64,000 nt of DNA from a bacterium (GCA_017963805.1 JAGCTE010000071.1:34109-98108), one strand, 5' to 3'; shown: positions 28,367 through 36,603, numbered from the stretch's first letter. Program-made: numbers and translations. Notes: generated from the sequence alone by a model not told the origin.

Positions 28367-29257
28367 TCACCAGAGGTAATAATTTCCCGTAGCCACGACG
28401 TAAAGGCCCAAAAGGAGATTGGAGACGCCGTGCGCGAAGATGCAGAGGGGAATGCTCTTTTTATAGTAATAAAGGAAGAAGATCAAGCCGCCCCAGATGA
28501 GCGCCACGAACCACCAGGGGTGCGAGAGAATGAAAAATCCGATGGCGATCAAAAAGCTTTTCTTGGTGTAGTATCCTATCGGCACTTCCTTGTATTGCTC
28601 GGCCACGCAGAACCTGGTGAGGGCTGAGCGGCTGAAAAGCTCCTCGAAGAAGGGGACCATAACGGCGGCCCCGGCGATCCTGACGGAAAGCAAAATGTTG
28701 GCCAGCACTCCGGCGTCTATCCCGAGATGAAGGAAATCTTTCATCTGAGCGGCGCCGACCTGAAGGATCTGAGCGGAAAAGGAAGATTTCGGAAGCTCGC
28801 TTGGAAGCAGTATCAGCGCGCCCTGGGCTTTGTGGAAAGCGTCCTCGGCAAATTCGAAGCCGTAGGTCAGGGAAAGATAGATGTTCTCGTTGCCGAAAAC
28901 AGGGATCCTCGCGAACATGACTTTCCAGGCGAAGTGGTAGGGAAGTATCCAGAGCACGATGCCGACTACGCCGATGAGGAAGGCCAGAAGCCAGTCGCCC
29001 AGTTTCAGCCCTTTGAGCGAGAATTCCGGATAATCGCCCTTCGCGTAATAGACTCCCACGGTGAGAAGAGTCAAAACGAAGGCGAATATGTAGGCCTGGT
29101 AGGGGTTGATTATCTTGGCCAGCACGGCCGTGCAGATCCCGTAGACCACGTACGGCACGATATGGGGCTGGGCGTAGGCGAGCAGCTTGCCGGTCGGCAT
29201 CACTAATCGTTCTTTGGGAGGCTCGTAATCGAGCCCGCGGTTCAGAAAAGAGAACAT
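28367..29257 (-). CDS. CPBP/CAAX-type intramembrane protease
   Basis: A 296-residue protein with about eight hydrophobic segments and the three motifs of the CPBP (Abi/CAAX protease Rce1) family: FFEELFSRSALTRF near residues 203-215 (EExxxR), FFILSHPWW (FxxxH) and FAHGVSNLLLG (HxxxN). These carry the glutamates and histidines of the membrane-embedded active site. Family roles include peptide maturation and bacteriocin immunity; some members accompany exosortases. No exosortase or CAAX substrate is seen nearby, so the target is unknown. It lies downstream of the tRNA-Ser terminator. Confidence 0.86.
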   Translation of the reverse strand: MFSFLNRGLDYEPPKERLVMPTGKLLAYAQPHIVPYVVYGICTAVLAKIINPYQAYIFAFVLTLLTVGVYYAKGDYPEFSLKGLKLGDWLLAFLIGVVGIVLWILPYHFAWKVMFARIPVFGNENIYLSLTYGFEFAEDAFHKAQGALILLPSELPKSSFSAQILQVGAAQMKDFLHLGIDAGVLANILLSVRIAGAAVMVPFFEELFSRSALTRFCVAEQYKEVPIGYYTKKSFLIAIGFFILSHPWWFVALIWGGLIFFLYYYKKSIPLCIFAHGVSNLLLGLYVVATGNYYLW

Positions 29258-29276
29258 CGCAGAATAAGGTGAGGTT

Positions 29277-29300
29277 AAAAAAAGCCGCTTGAAGCGGCTC
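29277..29300 (-). terminator. Terminator downstream of tRNA-Ser
   Basis: Minus-strand stem GCCGC/GCGGC extended by AA-TT pairs (29284-29298) followed by seven T (29277-29283), 10 bases after the tRNA 3' end. Confidence 0.88.
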
Positions 29301-29309
29301 TTTAGTTAG

Positions 29310-29402
29310 TGGCGGAGAGAGAGGGATTCGAACCCTCGATACGGTTAAACACCGTATGACGGCTTAGCAAGCCGTTGCTATCGTCCACTCAGCCATCTCT
29401 CC
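29310..29402 (-). tRNA. tRNA-Ser (GCU anticodon), CCA encoded
   Basis: Class II tRNA of 93 bases. The acceptor stem GGAGAGA pairs with TCTCTCC, discriminator G, and CCA is encoded. The anticodon arm is ACGGC-TTGCTAA-GCCGT, giving GCU, which reads AGC and AGU serine codons. A long variable arm (ATACGGTGTTTAACCGTAT) and the T-loop GGTTCGAATCC support serine identity. Confidence 0.97.
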
Positions 29403-29417
29403 ACGAACTGTGAGGAA

Positions 29418-29446
29418 AGTCTATCAAAAGAGCGTTTCTTTTGCAA
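29418..29446 (-). promoter_or_regulatory. Promoter of tRNA-Ser
   Basis: Minus-strand -35 TTGCAA (29441-29446), 17-base spacer, extended -10 TGATAGACT (29418-29426), placing the start about 9 bases before the mature tRNA. It is back to back with the promoter of the GtrA fusion gene. Confidence 0.6.
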
Positions 29447-29455
29447 TAGCGCCTC

Positions 29456-29484
29456 TTGGTCGGCGGGCGTTTTTTTGCTAGAAT
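29456..29484 (+). promoter_or_regulatory. Promoter of the GtrA fusion gene
   Basis: TTGGTC (29456-29461), 17-base spacer, extended -10 TGCTAGAAT (29476-29484). The -10 touches an upstream in-frame ATG at 29485, so translation more likely begins at 29512. Confidence 0.52.
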
Positions 29485-29511
29485 ATGTTCGGTTTAGAGA
29501 AATCATCACAA

Positions 29512-32500
29512 ATGGCGAAATCAGGAAAAAAGAAAAGCACTAAGAAAGAGGTGATGGCCTATTTGGTCTGCGGCGTCCTCACGACCGTCGTCAACGTGGC
29601 CGTTTACCACATCCTCTACAGGCTGGGATGCGGGGTTACGACTTCCGGCGTCATCTCGGTCGTCTGCGCAAAGATCTTCGCCTACCTTTCCAACAAGCTC
29701 TTTGTTTTCAACTCCAAGTGCGAAAACAAAAAAGAGCTCGGCATGGAAGTCTGGCGCTTCGTTTTGGCCAGGGGGCTTTCCGGCCTGCTGGACGTCGGCT
29801 TGACCAAGCTCCTTTCGGTCGTTATCCCGGAAAATTACGAACTTGCCCTCTCTCTGGGAGGATGCTATATGGCGTTCCGGATCATAACGCCTGGAGTGGC
29901 GGCCAAATACATAACCCAGCCGATAGTCATAGCGGTCAACTATATCCTCGGCAAGAGCTACGTCTTCAAAGGCAAAAACGCCGAGGAAAGCGTCGGGGAG
30001 GAGGCCGAGGACGAAACGCCTGAAATAGAGGACAACGAGAGCAGGCCTTTCCACACCTTCCTTATGATGACCATGGATTTCTTCCAGGAACAGTTCTCGC
30101 GCCTTTACTCCTTCCTTTTCTCGTCCGACGAGGAAGGCGGCGAGGATGAAGGCATAAACAGGGAGACTTTCTGGGAAAAATTCCTGTCTGTCATCGGCTT
30201 CTTCAGGGTCTTCGAGGCGATAGACTGGGTGGGCTCCCTTTTCAGCGGCAAAAAGGAAGGGGAGTATTACGACGGCGATTCCGGCGCTTACAGTTCTTCG
30301 CTGCCCGACGCCGAAAACGCCTCGTATGCCGGAAAGAAGCCGATCGGCGAAAAAGGCCGGCTGATCATAAAGGCCTCCGCTTACGCCCTGGCTTTTCTGG
30401 GGGCCATTGTCCTGGCCGCCGCCTTCTGGAAGATCTCGAAGGGAATGTACCGCGGCTTCAACATGAACCAGGATCACATTTTCCGTCAGGCCCACATGTT
30501 CGAAAACTGGCGCGATCTCTTCTTCGGCGGGGACGGCGCGCGCTGCGGTTCGCTTTTCGGCGCCCAACAGATAGCCTACGCCTGGATCTGTTCCAAAATC
30601 AACTACGCTAAGCTCGTTTCGCCCAACCAGTACGCGATGATGTCCTGCCTTGTGACGGGAATATGCCTCATGACGCTGGTTTTCTTCCAGACCGCGGTGA
30701 GGATGCTGACCGCTTCGACGCTCGCGACTCTCGGGCTGATCTTCCTTTTGGCGGGCGGGAACCTTCTGCAGCTGGACGGCGGCCTTTTCGCGATCCAGCT
30801 TTTGCTTCTGCTTCTGATACTGACAACTTACCGCGCCTCGGTCAGCGGCTACAGGGGAGGTTACAAATATTTCCTGGCCCGCTGCCTCCTAGTCTCGCTT
30901 TTGGCCGGATTGCCCGGCACGATGCCGATCTTCGCTTTCATCTGCCTTGTCATTATCACTCTTACGCAGGCGGTCGGCATAATTTGGAACGCGAGGAAAT
31001 CCGGTTTCGGCAGTCTCGTCTTCCTTGTCGTCAGCCGCTTTTTGCCGCTTGCCCTGCCTCTTTTCGCGCTGTGGTTCTTCTGCGGCGGGCTCGATCCTTT
31101 GAAGTATGACGTCGGCGGAGATTTCTGGATCGTTTCCTCACCGAACCCCATTGCCGTTTCCCCGTACCTTGCGCGCACAGGGCTTCTTTGCACCGTCTCG
31201 TGCGCGCTCGGCGTTCTTGTGATGTTCTTCTCGGACGTGAAGCGCTGTGGGTTTTACTGCATCCTTACAAGCGTCTTTTTCTATTTCTACCTGAGAGTTG
31301 TCAAGCTCGACCCGGGAACGGTCGGCTACGCCTCGACAGTCTTCCTTTCCATGATGATCGGCGCCGGAGGCATGCTTTTCGGCCAGCTCGCCGCCCTTTT
31401 GTCAAGGCTTTTGTGCCGTTTCTTCAAAGCGCCGAGGCTGCGTCCCTTGCTGGCTTCCCTTTTGGTCCTGCCTTTCATACTGTACTTTTTGGCGGCCAAG
31501 AGCTCGGGCTTTGAATCCCAATCCAGCGACCTTTCCGAGATAACCGACGAGATCTGCAAATGTCTTGACGACCAGGCCGGCGGGTTCAAGGAAGGCGACC
31601 TTCTCATCCTGCCGAAGCTGGCGAGAGGGGAGGAGGGCGCCTCTTCCCTCTACGACGTGCTTCGTTACGAAAACAGGCGAAAAGCGGCCCGCAATTGGAA
31701 AATGCTCGAGGATTACGATCTCATTTCCAGAAGCGACTCTCTTGCCAACATGAAAGGAAACGCCTGGTGGCTTTTGAACCTCGACCGCCCTGTCGATCTC
31801 GGTTTCGTAGGGGACATCTGCGAGGTCAAGGTCTCCGGCGAACGCGTCCTGCTCCTCAGATCCAGCCTTCCCATACATTCCGCCCAGCAGCTGGCTTCCA
31901 TGTACCTGGCCGTCCTGCGCTGCGTTCCCGCCGCCTGGAGCCGCGAGGGAAAGGATGAACTCTGCTCGCAGCTGGCGCTTCTGCCGCCCGTCTCGCCGGA
32001 CGACCTTACGTACGCCAGCATTTCAAAAGCCTACCGCCAGGGCCTGATCAGAGGCTGCAAGCTGATGGAGGCGGATGAACTGTCGGAGAGCCGCAACCCC
32101 GCAGCCAGATGGGCCTGCGCGGCGAAGAAAAAGAATTTGAGGACCGCGCAGCGTTTCCTCAATATCACCATCGAAAGCTTCCCCGACATCGTCTTCCTTC
32201 TGCAGGCCTACCGCAGTTTCGGCGGCGAACTCAGGTTCGTTTCGCCCTTTGAGCTTGTGAACCGCTTCGGACTCTCGAAAGAGAATTTCAGGATCTTCCT
32301 CCCGCTTTTCGAGAGAATATACCGCGACAACCCCGCCAACGTCGTGTATTTCAACGACTGGACGTCCGTTAAGCGCGAAATGGAAGACGAGGACGCCAAC
32401 GGTTTGAACGAGGCGTACAAAGAGCGCTTCCCGGACATGAAGGAGCTTGCGGCCGCCATAACCAACGAGCTTCCGAGGGAAGCGATCTTCGAGGAAGCCG

Positions 32501-33105
32501 GCGAGATATTGCAAAACCGTTTCTTCGAAAGAGGCTTCGGCGTCTGGCGTTCGGAATCCGTGAAGGGCGAGAAGCTGCCCTCCGCCTTCCTTACGACCCC
32601 CGGACTTTGGCTTCTCGCGCAGGGCGAGCCGGGCGGCCGCGCCGGAGTGTGCCAGCGCGTCGAAATAGGGAAAGGCATATACCTCGGCCAGGCCTACGCC
32701 AGGGTCCCGGAGGGCGTGGGCGCCCCCGACGAGATCTCGCTGAAGTTCCGCGTCCAGAACCTCGACGCCCCGGTCTGTTCCGCCAAATGGAAAGCCGGCG
32801 CGGGGCAGTGGTCGCTTGGATACATCGTGATCACCAACGAGGCGAACTGCCGCGCGTCCTTCTACTGCGGAAGCGAGAACGTCTCCAGCCCGGGCTCCGT
32901 GGAGTTCACCGACATAAGTTTCCGCCGCATCGACGGGGAGTTTGAGGAAGCCTTCAGGAAATCTCCGGCTTGCTGGAGGATCCGCCGTGAGAACGACGCC
33001 GTGGCCCTTAGCCTCGAGGAAAAAGAGCTTGAGCTTTCCCTTGAAAAGCTTATGGCTCCGGCCGAAGATCCGGCCCAAAAGGGGGCTATTGACACCGCGC
33101 ACTAG
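29512..33105 (+). CDS. GtrA-domain fusion membrane protein, putative polyprenyl-sugar flippase/glycosyltransferase
   Basis: A giant 1197-residue protein. Residues about 12-160 form a four-helix GtrA domain (YLVCGVLTTVVNVAVYHIL, AYLSNKLFVF, NYILGKSYVF), the family that flips lipid-linked sugars. A charged linker (about 165-270) follows, then about 10 membrane helices (about 284-660) of GT-C-like appearance, then over 500 soluble residues with a helical part and a beta-rich, possibly carbohydrate-binding part (about 1000-1150). GtrA proteins are normally 120-150 residues alone. The catalytic type of the middle region is not recognised. Start chosen at 29512 because the promoter -10 abuts the earlier ATG. 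The 3' end contains the promoter for the next gene. Confidence 0.8.
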   Translation: MAKSGKKKSTKKEVMAYLVCGVLTTVVNVAVYHILYRLGCGVTTSGVISVVCAKIFAYLSNKLFVFNSKCENKKELGMEVWRFVLARGLSGLLDVGLTKLLSVVIPENYELALSLGGCYMAFRIITPGVAAKYITQPIVIAVNYILGKSYVFKGKNAEESVGEEAEDETPEIEDNESRPFHTFLMMTMDFFQEQFSRLYSFLFSSDEEGGEDEGINRETFWEKFLSVIGFFRVFEAIDWVGSLFSGKKEGEYYDGDSGAYSSSLPDAENASYAGKKPIGEKGRLIIKASAYALAFLGAIVLAAAFWKISKGMYRGFNMNQDHIFRQAHMFENWRDLFFGGDGARCGSLFGAQQIAYAWICSKINYAKLVSPNQYAMMSCLVTGICLMTLVFFQTAVRMLTASTLATLGLIFLLAGGNLLQLDGGLFAIQLLLLLLILTTYRASVSGYRGGYKYFLARCLLVSLLAGLPGTMPIFAFICLVIITLTQAVGIIWNARKSGFGSLVFLVVSRFLPLALPLFALWFFCGGLDPLKYDVGGDFWIVSSPNPIAVSPYLARTGLLCTVSCALGVLVMFFSDVKRCGFYCILTSVFFYFYLRVVKLDPGTVGYASTVFLSMMIGAGGMLFGQLAALLSRLLCRFFKAPRLRPLLASLLVLPFILYFLAAKSSGFESQSSDLSEITDEICKCLDDQAGGFKEGDLLILPKLARGEEGASSLYDVLRYENRRKAARNWKMLEDYDLISRSDSLANMKGNAWWLLNLDRPVDLGFVGDICEVKVSGERVLLLRSSLPIHSAQQLASMYLAVLRCVPAAWSREGKDELCSQLALLPPVSPDDLTYASISKAYRQGLIRGCKLMEADELSESRNPAARWACAAKKKNLRTAQRFLNITIESFPDIVFLLQAYRSFGGELRFVSPFELVNRFGLSKENFRIFLPLFERIYRDNPANVVYFNDWTSVKREMEDEDANGLNEAYKERFPDMKELAAAITNELPREAIFEEAGEILQNRFFERGFGVWRSESVKGEKLPSAFLTTPGLWLLAQGEPGGRAGVCQRVEIGKGIYLGQAYARVPEGVGAPDEISLKFRVQNLDAPVCSAKWKAGAGQWSLGYIVITNEANCRASFYCGSENVSSPGSVEFTDISFRRIDGEFEEAFRKSPACWRIRRENDAVALSLEEKELELSLEKLMAPAEDPAQKGAIDTAH

Positions 33106-33117
33106 TTCTGATACAAT
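33089..33117 (+). promoter_or_regulatory. Strong promoter of the exported-protein gene
   Basis: Consensus -35 TTGACA (33089-33094), 17-base spacer, extended -10 TGATACAAT (33109-33117). This is the best promoter in the window. It lies at the very end of the GtrA fusion gene and drives a leader of about 200 bases. Confidence 0.78.
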
Positions 33118-33123
33118 TACCCT

Positions 33124-33323
33124 CGAAAAAATACTGCAGAAACAATGCAGAGTGAAAGGCCGGATAACAGCTTCGAGCGTTAAGGCCTTCAATACAGGGA
33201 AACGAGCCCTTTATCTTTAGTCCGGAAGGTTCCGGACGGGGAAACGTCCCACCGGAGGGGAGTCACATAGTTGATTCCGTTTGGGAGACATTGTTTAAAA
33301 TACCACATTTATGGAGACATAAA
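33124..33323 (+). promoter_or_regulatory. Long structured 5' leader, unassigned
   Basis: The predicted untranslated leader can fold several stems: 33134-33138 with 33146-33150; 33196-33199 with 33207-33210; a perfect 8-bp stem 33220-33227 with 33230-33237; and a competing 5-bp stem 33234-33238 with 33245-33249 that shares its bases. GGA triplets recur in or near the loops. No known riboswitch consensus was recognised. It may stabilise an abundant mRNA, bind a protein, or act as a switch. Confidence 0.5.
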
Positions 33324-33968
33324 ATGAAAGCTACTAAGATCATCGTTGCTTCTTTACTCGTCATCGCTGCTATCGCTTACGCTGCCAAGACCCCGCAGGT
33401 CTTCTGCGAAGGTTTGGAAGGCTTCTCTAAGCCCGTCGTGACCCCGGAGGTCACCTTTGATGAAGAAACCGGCACCACCTATGTCGATTTCGGCACCCAG
33501 CTGGGTGACAAGGGCCAGGTCCAGTTCACCACCGCCAACGGCAACATCGTCGTTGTCGCTGCTGCTGGTAAAGCCATCGCCCAGAAAGGCGGCAAAGTCA
33601 CCGGCACCATCAACGGTGTTGTTTCCGGTTTCAACGGCGTCGCCCTTAAGCTGAAAGGCATCACCGTCGGCACCGTCATTGGCGCTGGCGTGAAGTCCGC
33701 TCAGGTTGCCAACATCACCGGCAGCTTCGATGCTGGCAACTTCGCCAAAGGCACCGCCCTCAAGGCCACCACGAAGGTCGAAGGCGAAGTTTCCGGTAAC
33801 TTCAAGAGCATCCAGTGCGCCCAGTTCGGCGAAGTCGAAGGCACCGGCATCACGACCCCGAAGAAGGTCGCCTTCAAAGCCAAACAGGCTGGCGGCACCA
33901 TCGTTGTCACTCCTGGTCTGGTCTACACCGCCAAGAACGTGAACGTGGTCAACCCCGTGACCGAATAA
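33324..33968 (+). CDS. Small exported protein, probably abundant, function unknown
   Basis: A 214-residue protein with a classic signal peptide (MKATKIIVASLLVIAAIAYA, cut after AYA). The mature part is rich in Val, Thr, Gly, Ala and Lys with alternating beta-strand patterns (VTGTINGVVSGFNGV, VEGEVSGNF), has two cysteines, and contains no Arg, His or Trp. Codon choice is very even (GCT, GGC, ACC, GTC, AAG), unlike neighbouring genes that use AGG often. With the strong promoter, a good GGAG site and its own terminator, this suggests high expression, perhaps as a surface or periplasmic structural protein. An upstream TTG in frame was rejected because it breaks the signal peptide. Confidence 0.85.
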   Translation: MKATKIIVASLLVIAAIAYAAKTPQVFCEGLEGFSKPVVTPEVTFDEETGTTYVDFGTQLGDKGQVQFTTANGNIVVVAAAGKAIAQKGGKVTGTINGVVSGFNGVALKLKGITVGTVIGAGVKSAQVANITGSFDAGNFAKGTALKATTKVEGEVSGNFKSIQCAQFGEVEGTGITTPKKVAFKAKQAGGTIVVTPGLVYTAKNVNVVNPVTE

Positions 33969-33997
33969 GAAGCTAATTTCTAGCATTCTTTGTGGAA

Positions 33998-34026
33998 GAG
34001 ACCCGCGCAAGCGGGTCTCTTTTTTT
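33998..34026 (+). terminator. Intrinsic terminator after the exported-protein gene
   Basis: Perfect 9-bp GC-rich stem (33998-34006 with 34011-34019), GCAA loop, then a run of seven T. Confidence 0.93.
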
Positions 34027-34050
34027 GCCTACAAAAAAGGCTCCCCGATT

Positions 34051-34059
34051 TGCTACAAT
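34051..34059 (+). promoter_or_regulatory. Extended -10 promoter abutting a start codon
   Basis: TGCTACAAT ends 7 bases before the ATG at 34067, so the message would begin at or next to the start codon. No -35 is evident. Confidence 0.55.
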
Positions 34060-34066
34060 AGAAGTT

Positions 34067-34642
34067 ATGAAGATAAAAGAGACAAAGGAAGGCCTTATCG
34101 ATTCCGGCTCCCTCATCGGCATGCCGGCCTTTTTCATTACGCTGACAGACGCTGACGAAAAGGGCGTCCAAAAGGGCGTGGACGAGCTTCTCGAGGCCGT
34201 GAAAAGCAGCTTCAAGCGCTACGTGGTCATAAAAGGCGGCCTCTTGGGGCAGATCGAGGAGCTGAAAGTTCTTTTGGCAGGGCTAGAAGATCTCTACTGC
34301 CGCACCGTGATAGAATGCGGCGGAGAGGAGGCTCCCGACCTTGACGCCGACCTTTACTCAATTTCCATCACGCCAAGGCGCGTTTGGCCGGCCGAAAACA
34401 TAAACGCCTGCGTTTCCGCCGGCAGAATAGTGGAATTGAAGGTATACATTGAGGATGAGATCGACCTTAGGGAAACGCTCATAGCCCTTGCCAACCACAA
34501 TTTTCCGCGCCAGGCGATCTTTTTCCTCCCCGCGGGCGAAAACGCCGAAGATCACCGAGAGAACGCCGCTTTCCTTTCCGAAGAGTGCCTGAAGTACGGC
34601 TTCAGATTGGGCCCGCGTTTAAAATTCTTACTGGAAAAATAG
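34067..34642 (+). CDS. QueE-like protein lacking the radical-SAM cysteine motif
   Basis: A 191-residue protein whose order of segments follows 7-carboxy-7-deazaguanine synthase (QueE): GSLIGMPAFFITLTD near the N-terminus, RYVVIKGGLLGQIEELKVLL where QueE has the GGEP motif, RTVIECGG for the ETNG strand, and a C-terminal part ending LKYGFRLGPRLKFLLEK like the QueE tail. The CxxxCxxC loop that binds the 4Fe-4S cluster is absent: the chain jumps from TLTD to ADEKG. It therefore cannot be a normal radical-SAM enzyme. The ATG at 34067 was chosen; an upstream GTG would put the terminator stem into the protein. The stop is one base before radA. Family assignment is by eye and moderate. Confidence 0.62.
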   Translation: MKIKETKEGLIDSGSLIGMPAFFITLTDADEKGVQKGVDELLEAVKSSFKRYVVIKGGLLGQIEELKVLLAGLEDLYCRTVIECGGEEAPDLDADLYSISITPRRVWPAENINACVSAGRIVELKVYIEDEIDLRETLIALANHNFPRQAIFFLPAGENAEDHRENAAFLSEECLKYGFRLGPRLKFLLEK

Positions 34643-34643
34643 C

Positions 34644-36053
34644 ATGGCGAAAGCGAAAAAAATATACGTCTGCCAGGAGTGCGGCGCGAAGTCTCCGAAA
34701 TGGCTGGGGCAGTGCCCTTCCTGCGAAGCCTGGAACACCTTCGTGGAGGAGAAAGTAGAGGAGAGCGCGAGCGCTCCCAACATCGTGATCTCCAGTCCGG
34801 CCCAGCCTTTGATGTCGGTCGTTTCGGCGGGCGACAAGCGGCTTCCAACCGAGATCAGCGAATTCGACCGCATCTGCGGCGGAGGCTTGGTCGCGGGACA
34901 GGTGCTTTTGGTGGGCGGCGATCCCGGCATCGGCAAGTCGACGCTTCTTCTGCAGATCGCGGAAGCTTTGGCCAAGCCCGGCCGGGAAGTCCTCTACGTT
35001 TCCGGCGAGGAATCCCAGTCCCAGGCGAAGATGAGGGCCGAGCGCCTCAGCATCAAGAATCCCGACATCTGGATCATGGCCGAGACGAATCTGGCGGCTT
35101 TCCTTGAGGAAGCGAAGAACCGCAAACCCGCCATTTTGCTCGTCGACTCCATCCAGGTCATGTACGACCAGGAGATAGGCAGCGCGCCGGGCTCCGTGGC
35201 GCAGGTGAGGGAATGCACGGCCGCGCTCGTCAGGTTCGCCAAGAAGGAAATGATAACGACCATAATAGTGGGCCACGTGACGAAATCGGGCGCCATAGCC
35301 GGCCCCAGGGTCATGGAGCACCTTGTCGACACGGTCTTGTATTTCGAGGGCGAACGGCACAATATTTACCGCATCTTGAGAAGCGTCAAGAACCGCTACG
35401 GTTCGACCGACGAGATCGGCGTTTTCGAGATGACGGGAAAGGGCTTGGTGGAAGTGAAGAACCCCTCCGCCATTTTCCTCGCCCAAAGGCTCAGCAAGAA
35501 CAGCGGCTCGGCGGTCGGCACGTCGCTGGAAGGCACCCGCCCGATCCTTATGGAAGTGCAGGCGCTCTGCGCCAAGGCGCCCTACGGAACGCCGGCCAGG
35601 AAAGCCTTGGGCTGCGACCCCAACAGGCTTCTTTTGCTTTTGGCGGTCTTGGAAAAACGCATAGGAATACCGATAAGCGCCCATGACGTTTACGTAAACA
35701 TCGCGGGCGGCTTGAAAATAGACGAGCCCGGGATGGACCTGGCGCTTTTGGCGGCGGTCGCGTCCTCATACTTCGACGTCTGCGTGGCCGACGACACCGT
35801 TCTCATCGGCGAGGTCGGTCTGGGCGGGGAAGTCAGGGCGGTGAGCCAGATCGAGCGCCGCGTCATGGAAGCCATCCGCCTCGGGTTCAAGCGCTGCGTC
35901 ATGCCGGCGCACAACCTCAAGAGCTTCAGGGAAAAAGGCAAGTCGGAAGTGGAATGGAACGGCATGACTTTGATCGGCTGCGCCGACGCGGCCCAGGCGA
36001 TCAGAGCCGCGCTGCCGCACCTTGCCGAAAAACGAAGCAACCCTTCCGAATGA
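34644..36053 (+). CDS. radA: DNA repair protein RadA
   Basis: RecA-like helicase that helps process recombination intermediates. The 469 residues contain the N-terminal C4 zinc finger (CQECGAKSPKWLGQCPSC), Walker A GDPGIGKSTLLLQ, the RadA-specific KNRYGSTDEIGVFEM (consensus KNRFG), and a C-terminal Lon-protease-like domain (about 300-460) beginning near RLLLLLAVLEK. It is the second gene of a unit with the QueE-like gene. Confidence 0.97.
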   Translation: MAKAKKIYVCQECGAKSPKWLGQCPSCEAWNTFVEEKVEESASAPNIVISSPAQPLMSVVSAGDKRLPTEISEFDRICGGGLVAGQVLLVGGDPGIGKSTLLLQIAEALAKPGREVLYVSGEESQSQAKMRAERLSIKNPDIWIMAETNLAAFLEEAKNRKPAILLVDSIQVMYDQEIGSAPGSVAQVRECTAALVRFAKKEMITTIIVGHVTKSGAIAGPRVMEHLVDTVLYFEGERHNIYRILRSVKNRYGSTDEIGVFEMTGKGLVEVKNPSAIFLAQRLSKNSGSAVGTSLEGTRPILMEVQALCAKAPYGTPARKALGCDPNRLLLLLAVLEKRIGIPISAHDVYVNIAGGLKIDEPGMDLALLAAVASSYFDVCVADDTVLIGEVGLGGEVRAVSQIERRVMEAIRLGFKRCVMPAHNLKSFREKGKSEVEWNGMTLIGCADAAQAIRAALPHLAEKRSNPSE

Positions 36054-36077
36054 TCACTCCAAGTCCGCGGCGTAATT

Positions 36078-36086
36078 TGGTATAAT
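36078..36086 (+). promoter_or_regulatory. Extended -10 promoter of the 153-aa exported protein
   Basis: TGGTATAAT, a perfect extended -10, about 50 bases before the ATG at 36136. No clear -35. Confidence 0.6.
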
Positions 36087-36135
36087 GAAATAATATAAAT
36101 GAAAAACTAATTATTCCAACACCAAGGACAAAAAA

Positions 36136-36597
36136 ATGAAAAAACTTTTTCTCATTGTCGGCATCGCCGCCCTTTTCGCTTCCAGCGCCGCTTTAGCTGA
36201 GGAGAACACCTCCACCAACCAGTGGACTTGCAAGAATCTTGTTTACGGCCCGGCTTCCATTGCCTATGGTGTGATCCTGCCCATCGGAATGGGCGTCACC
36301 ACCGCCATTATGGATTTTAACATCGCCAACGACGACTGGCGTTCGGCCCTCACGCTCCCTTATTCCACTCCGGCGAGCTTCACCTGCGGCACGGTCATAG
36401 GAACTTTCCTGGCTCCGGTCTATGTTTTGGAAGGCGTTTTCGACACGCTCACGCTCGGATACTTCTATCCCGAGCATTCCGACTGGATGCTCAACTACAT
36501 CGATCACGCCTACGCTACGGTCGGCAAGTTCATCGTTCCCGGCGACGAGCCTCCGGAAGCCCAGGCTGTCGAAGAAGTCGAAGAAGAAAAGAAATAA
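36136..36597 (+). CDS. Small exported protein of unknown function
   Basis: A 153-residue protein with a clear signal peptide (MKKLFLIVGIAALFASSAALA). The mature part has two hydrophobic stretches (about 40-60 and 75-105) and the segment VFDTLTLGYFYPEHSDW, then a Glu-rich end. The pattern of a small exported protein with a DTLxLG segment recalls the YceK/YidQ group, but there is no lipobox and I do not claim membership. It has its own promoter, a fair AAGGA site, and is followed after 6 bases by recN, which may use the same transcript. Confidence 0.78.
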   Translation: MKKLFLIVGIAALFASSAALAEENTSTNQWTCKNLVYGPASIAYGVILPIGMGVTTAIMDFNIANDDWRSALTLPYSTPASFTCGTVIGTFLAPVYVLEGVFDTLTLGYFYPEHSDWMLNYIDHAYATVGKFIVPGDEPPEAQAVEEVEEEKK

Positions 36598-36603
36598 AAG
36601 GGA

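Noticed and set aside
33124..33323. Assignment of the leader to cobalamin, guanidine-II (mini-ykkC), c-di-GMP, 6S, tmRNA, SRP or RNase P RNA
   Set aside because: Single short stretches resemble parts of these RNAs, but none of the conserved cores is complete. A covariance-model search would decide.
33992..34066. GTG start 75 bases upstream for the QueE-like gene
   Set aside because: It would translate through the terminator stem, and transcription is predicted to begin only near 34066.
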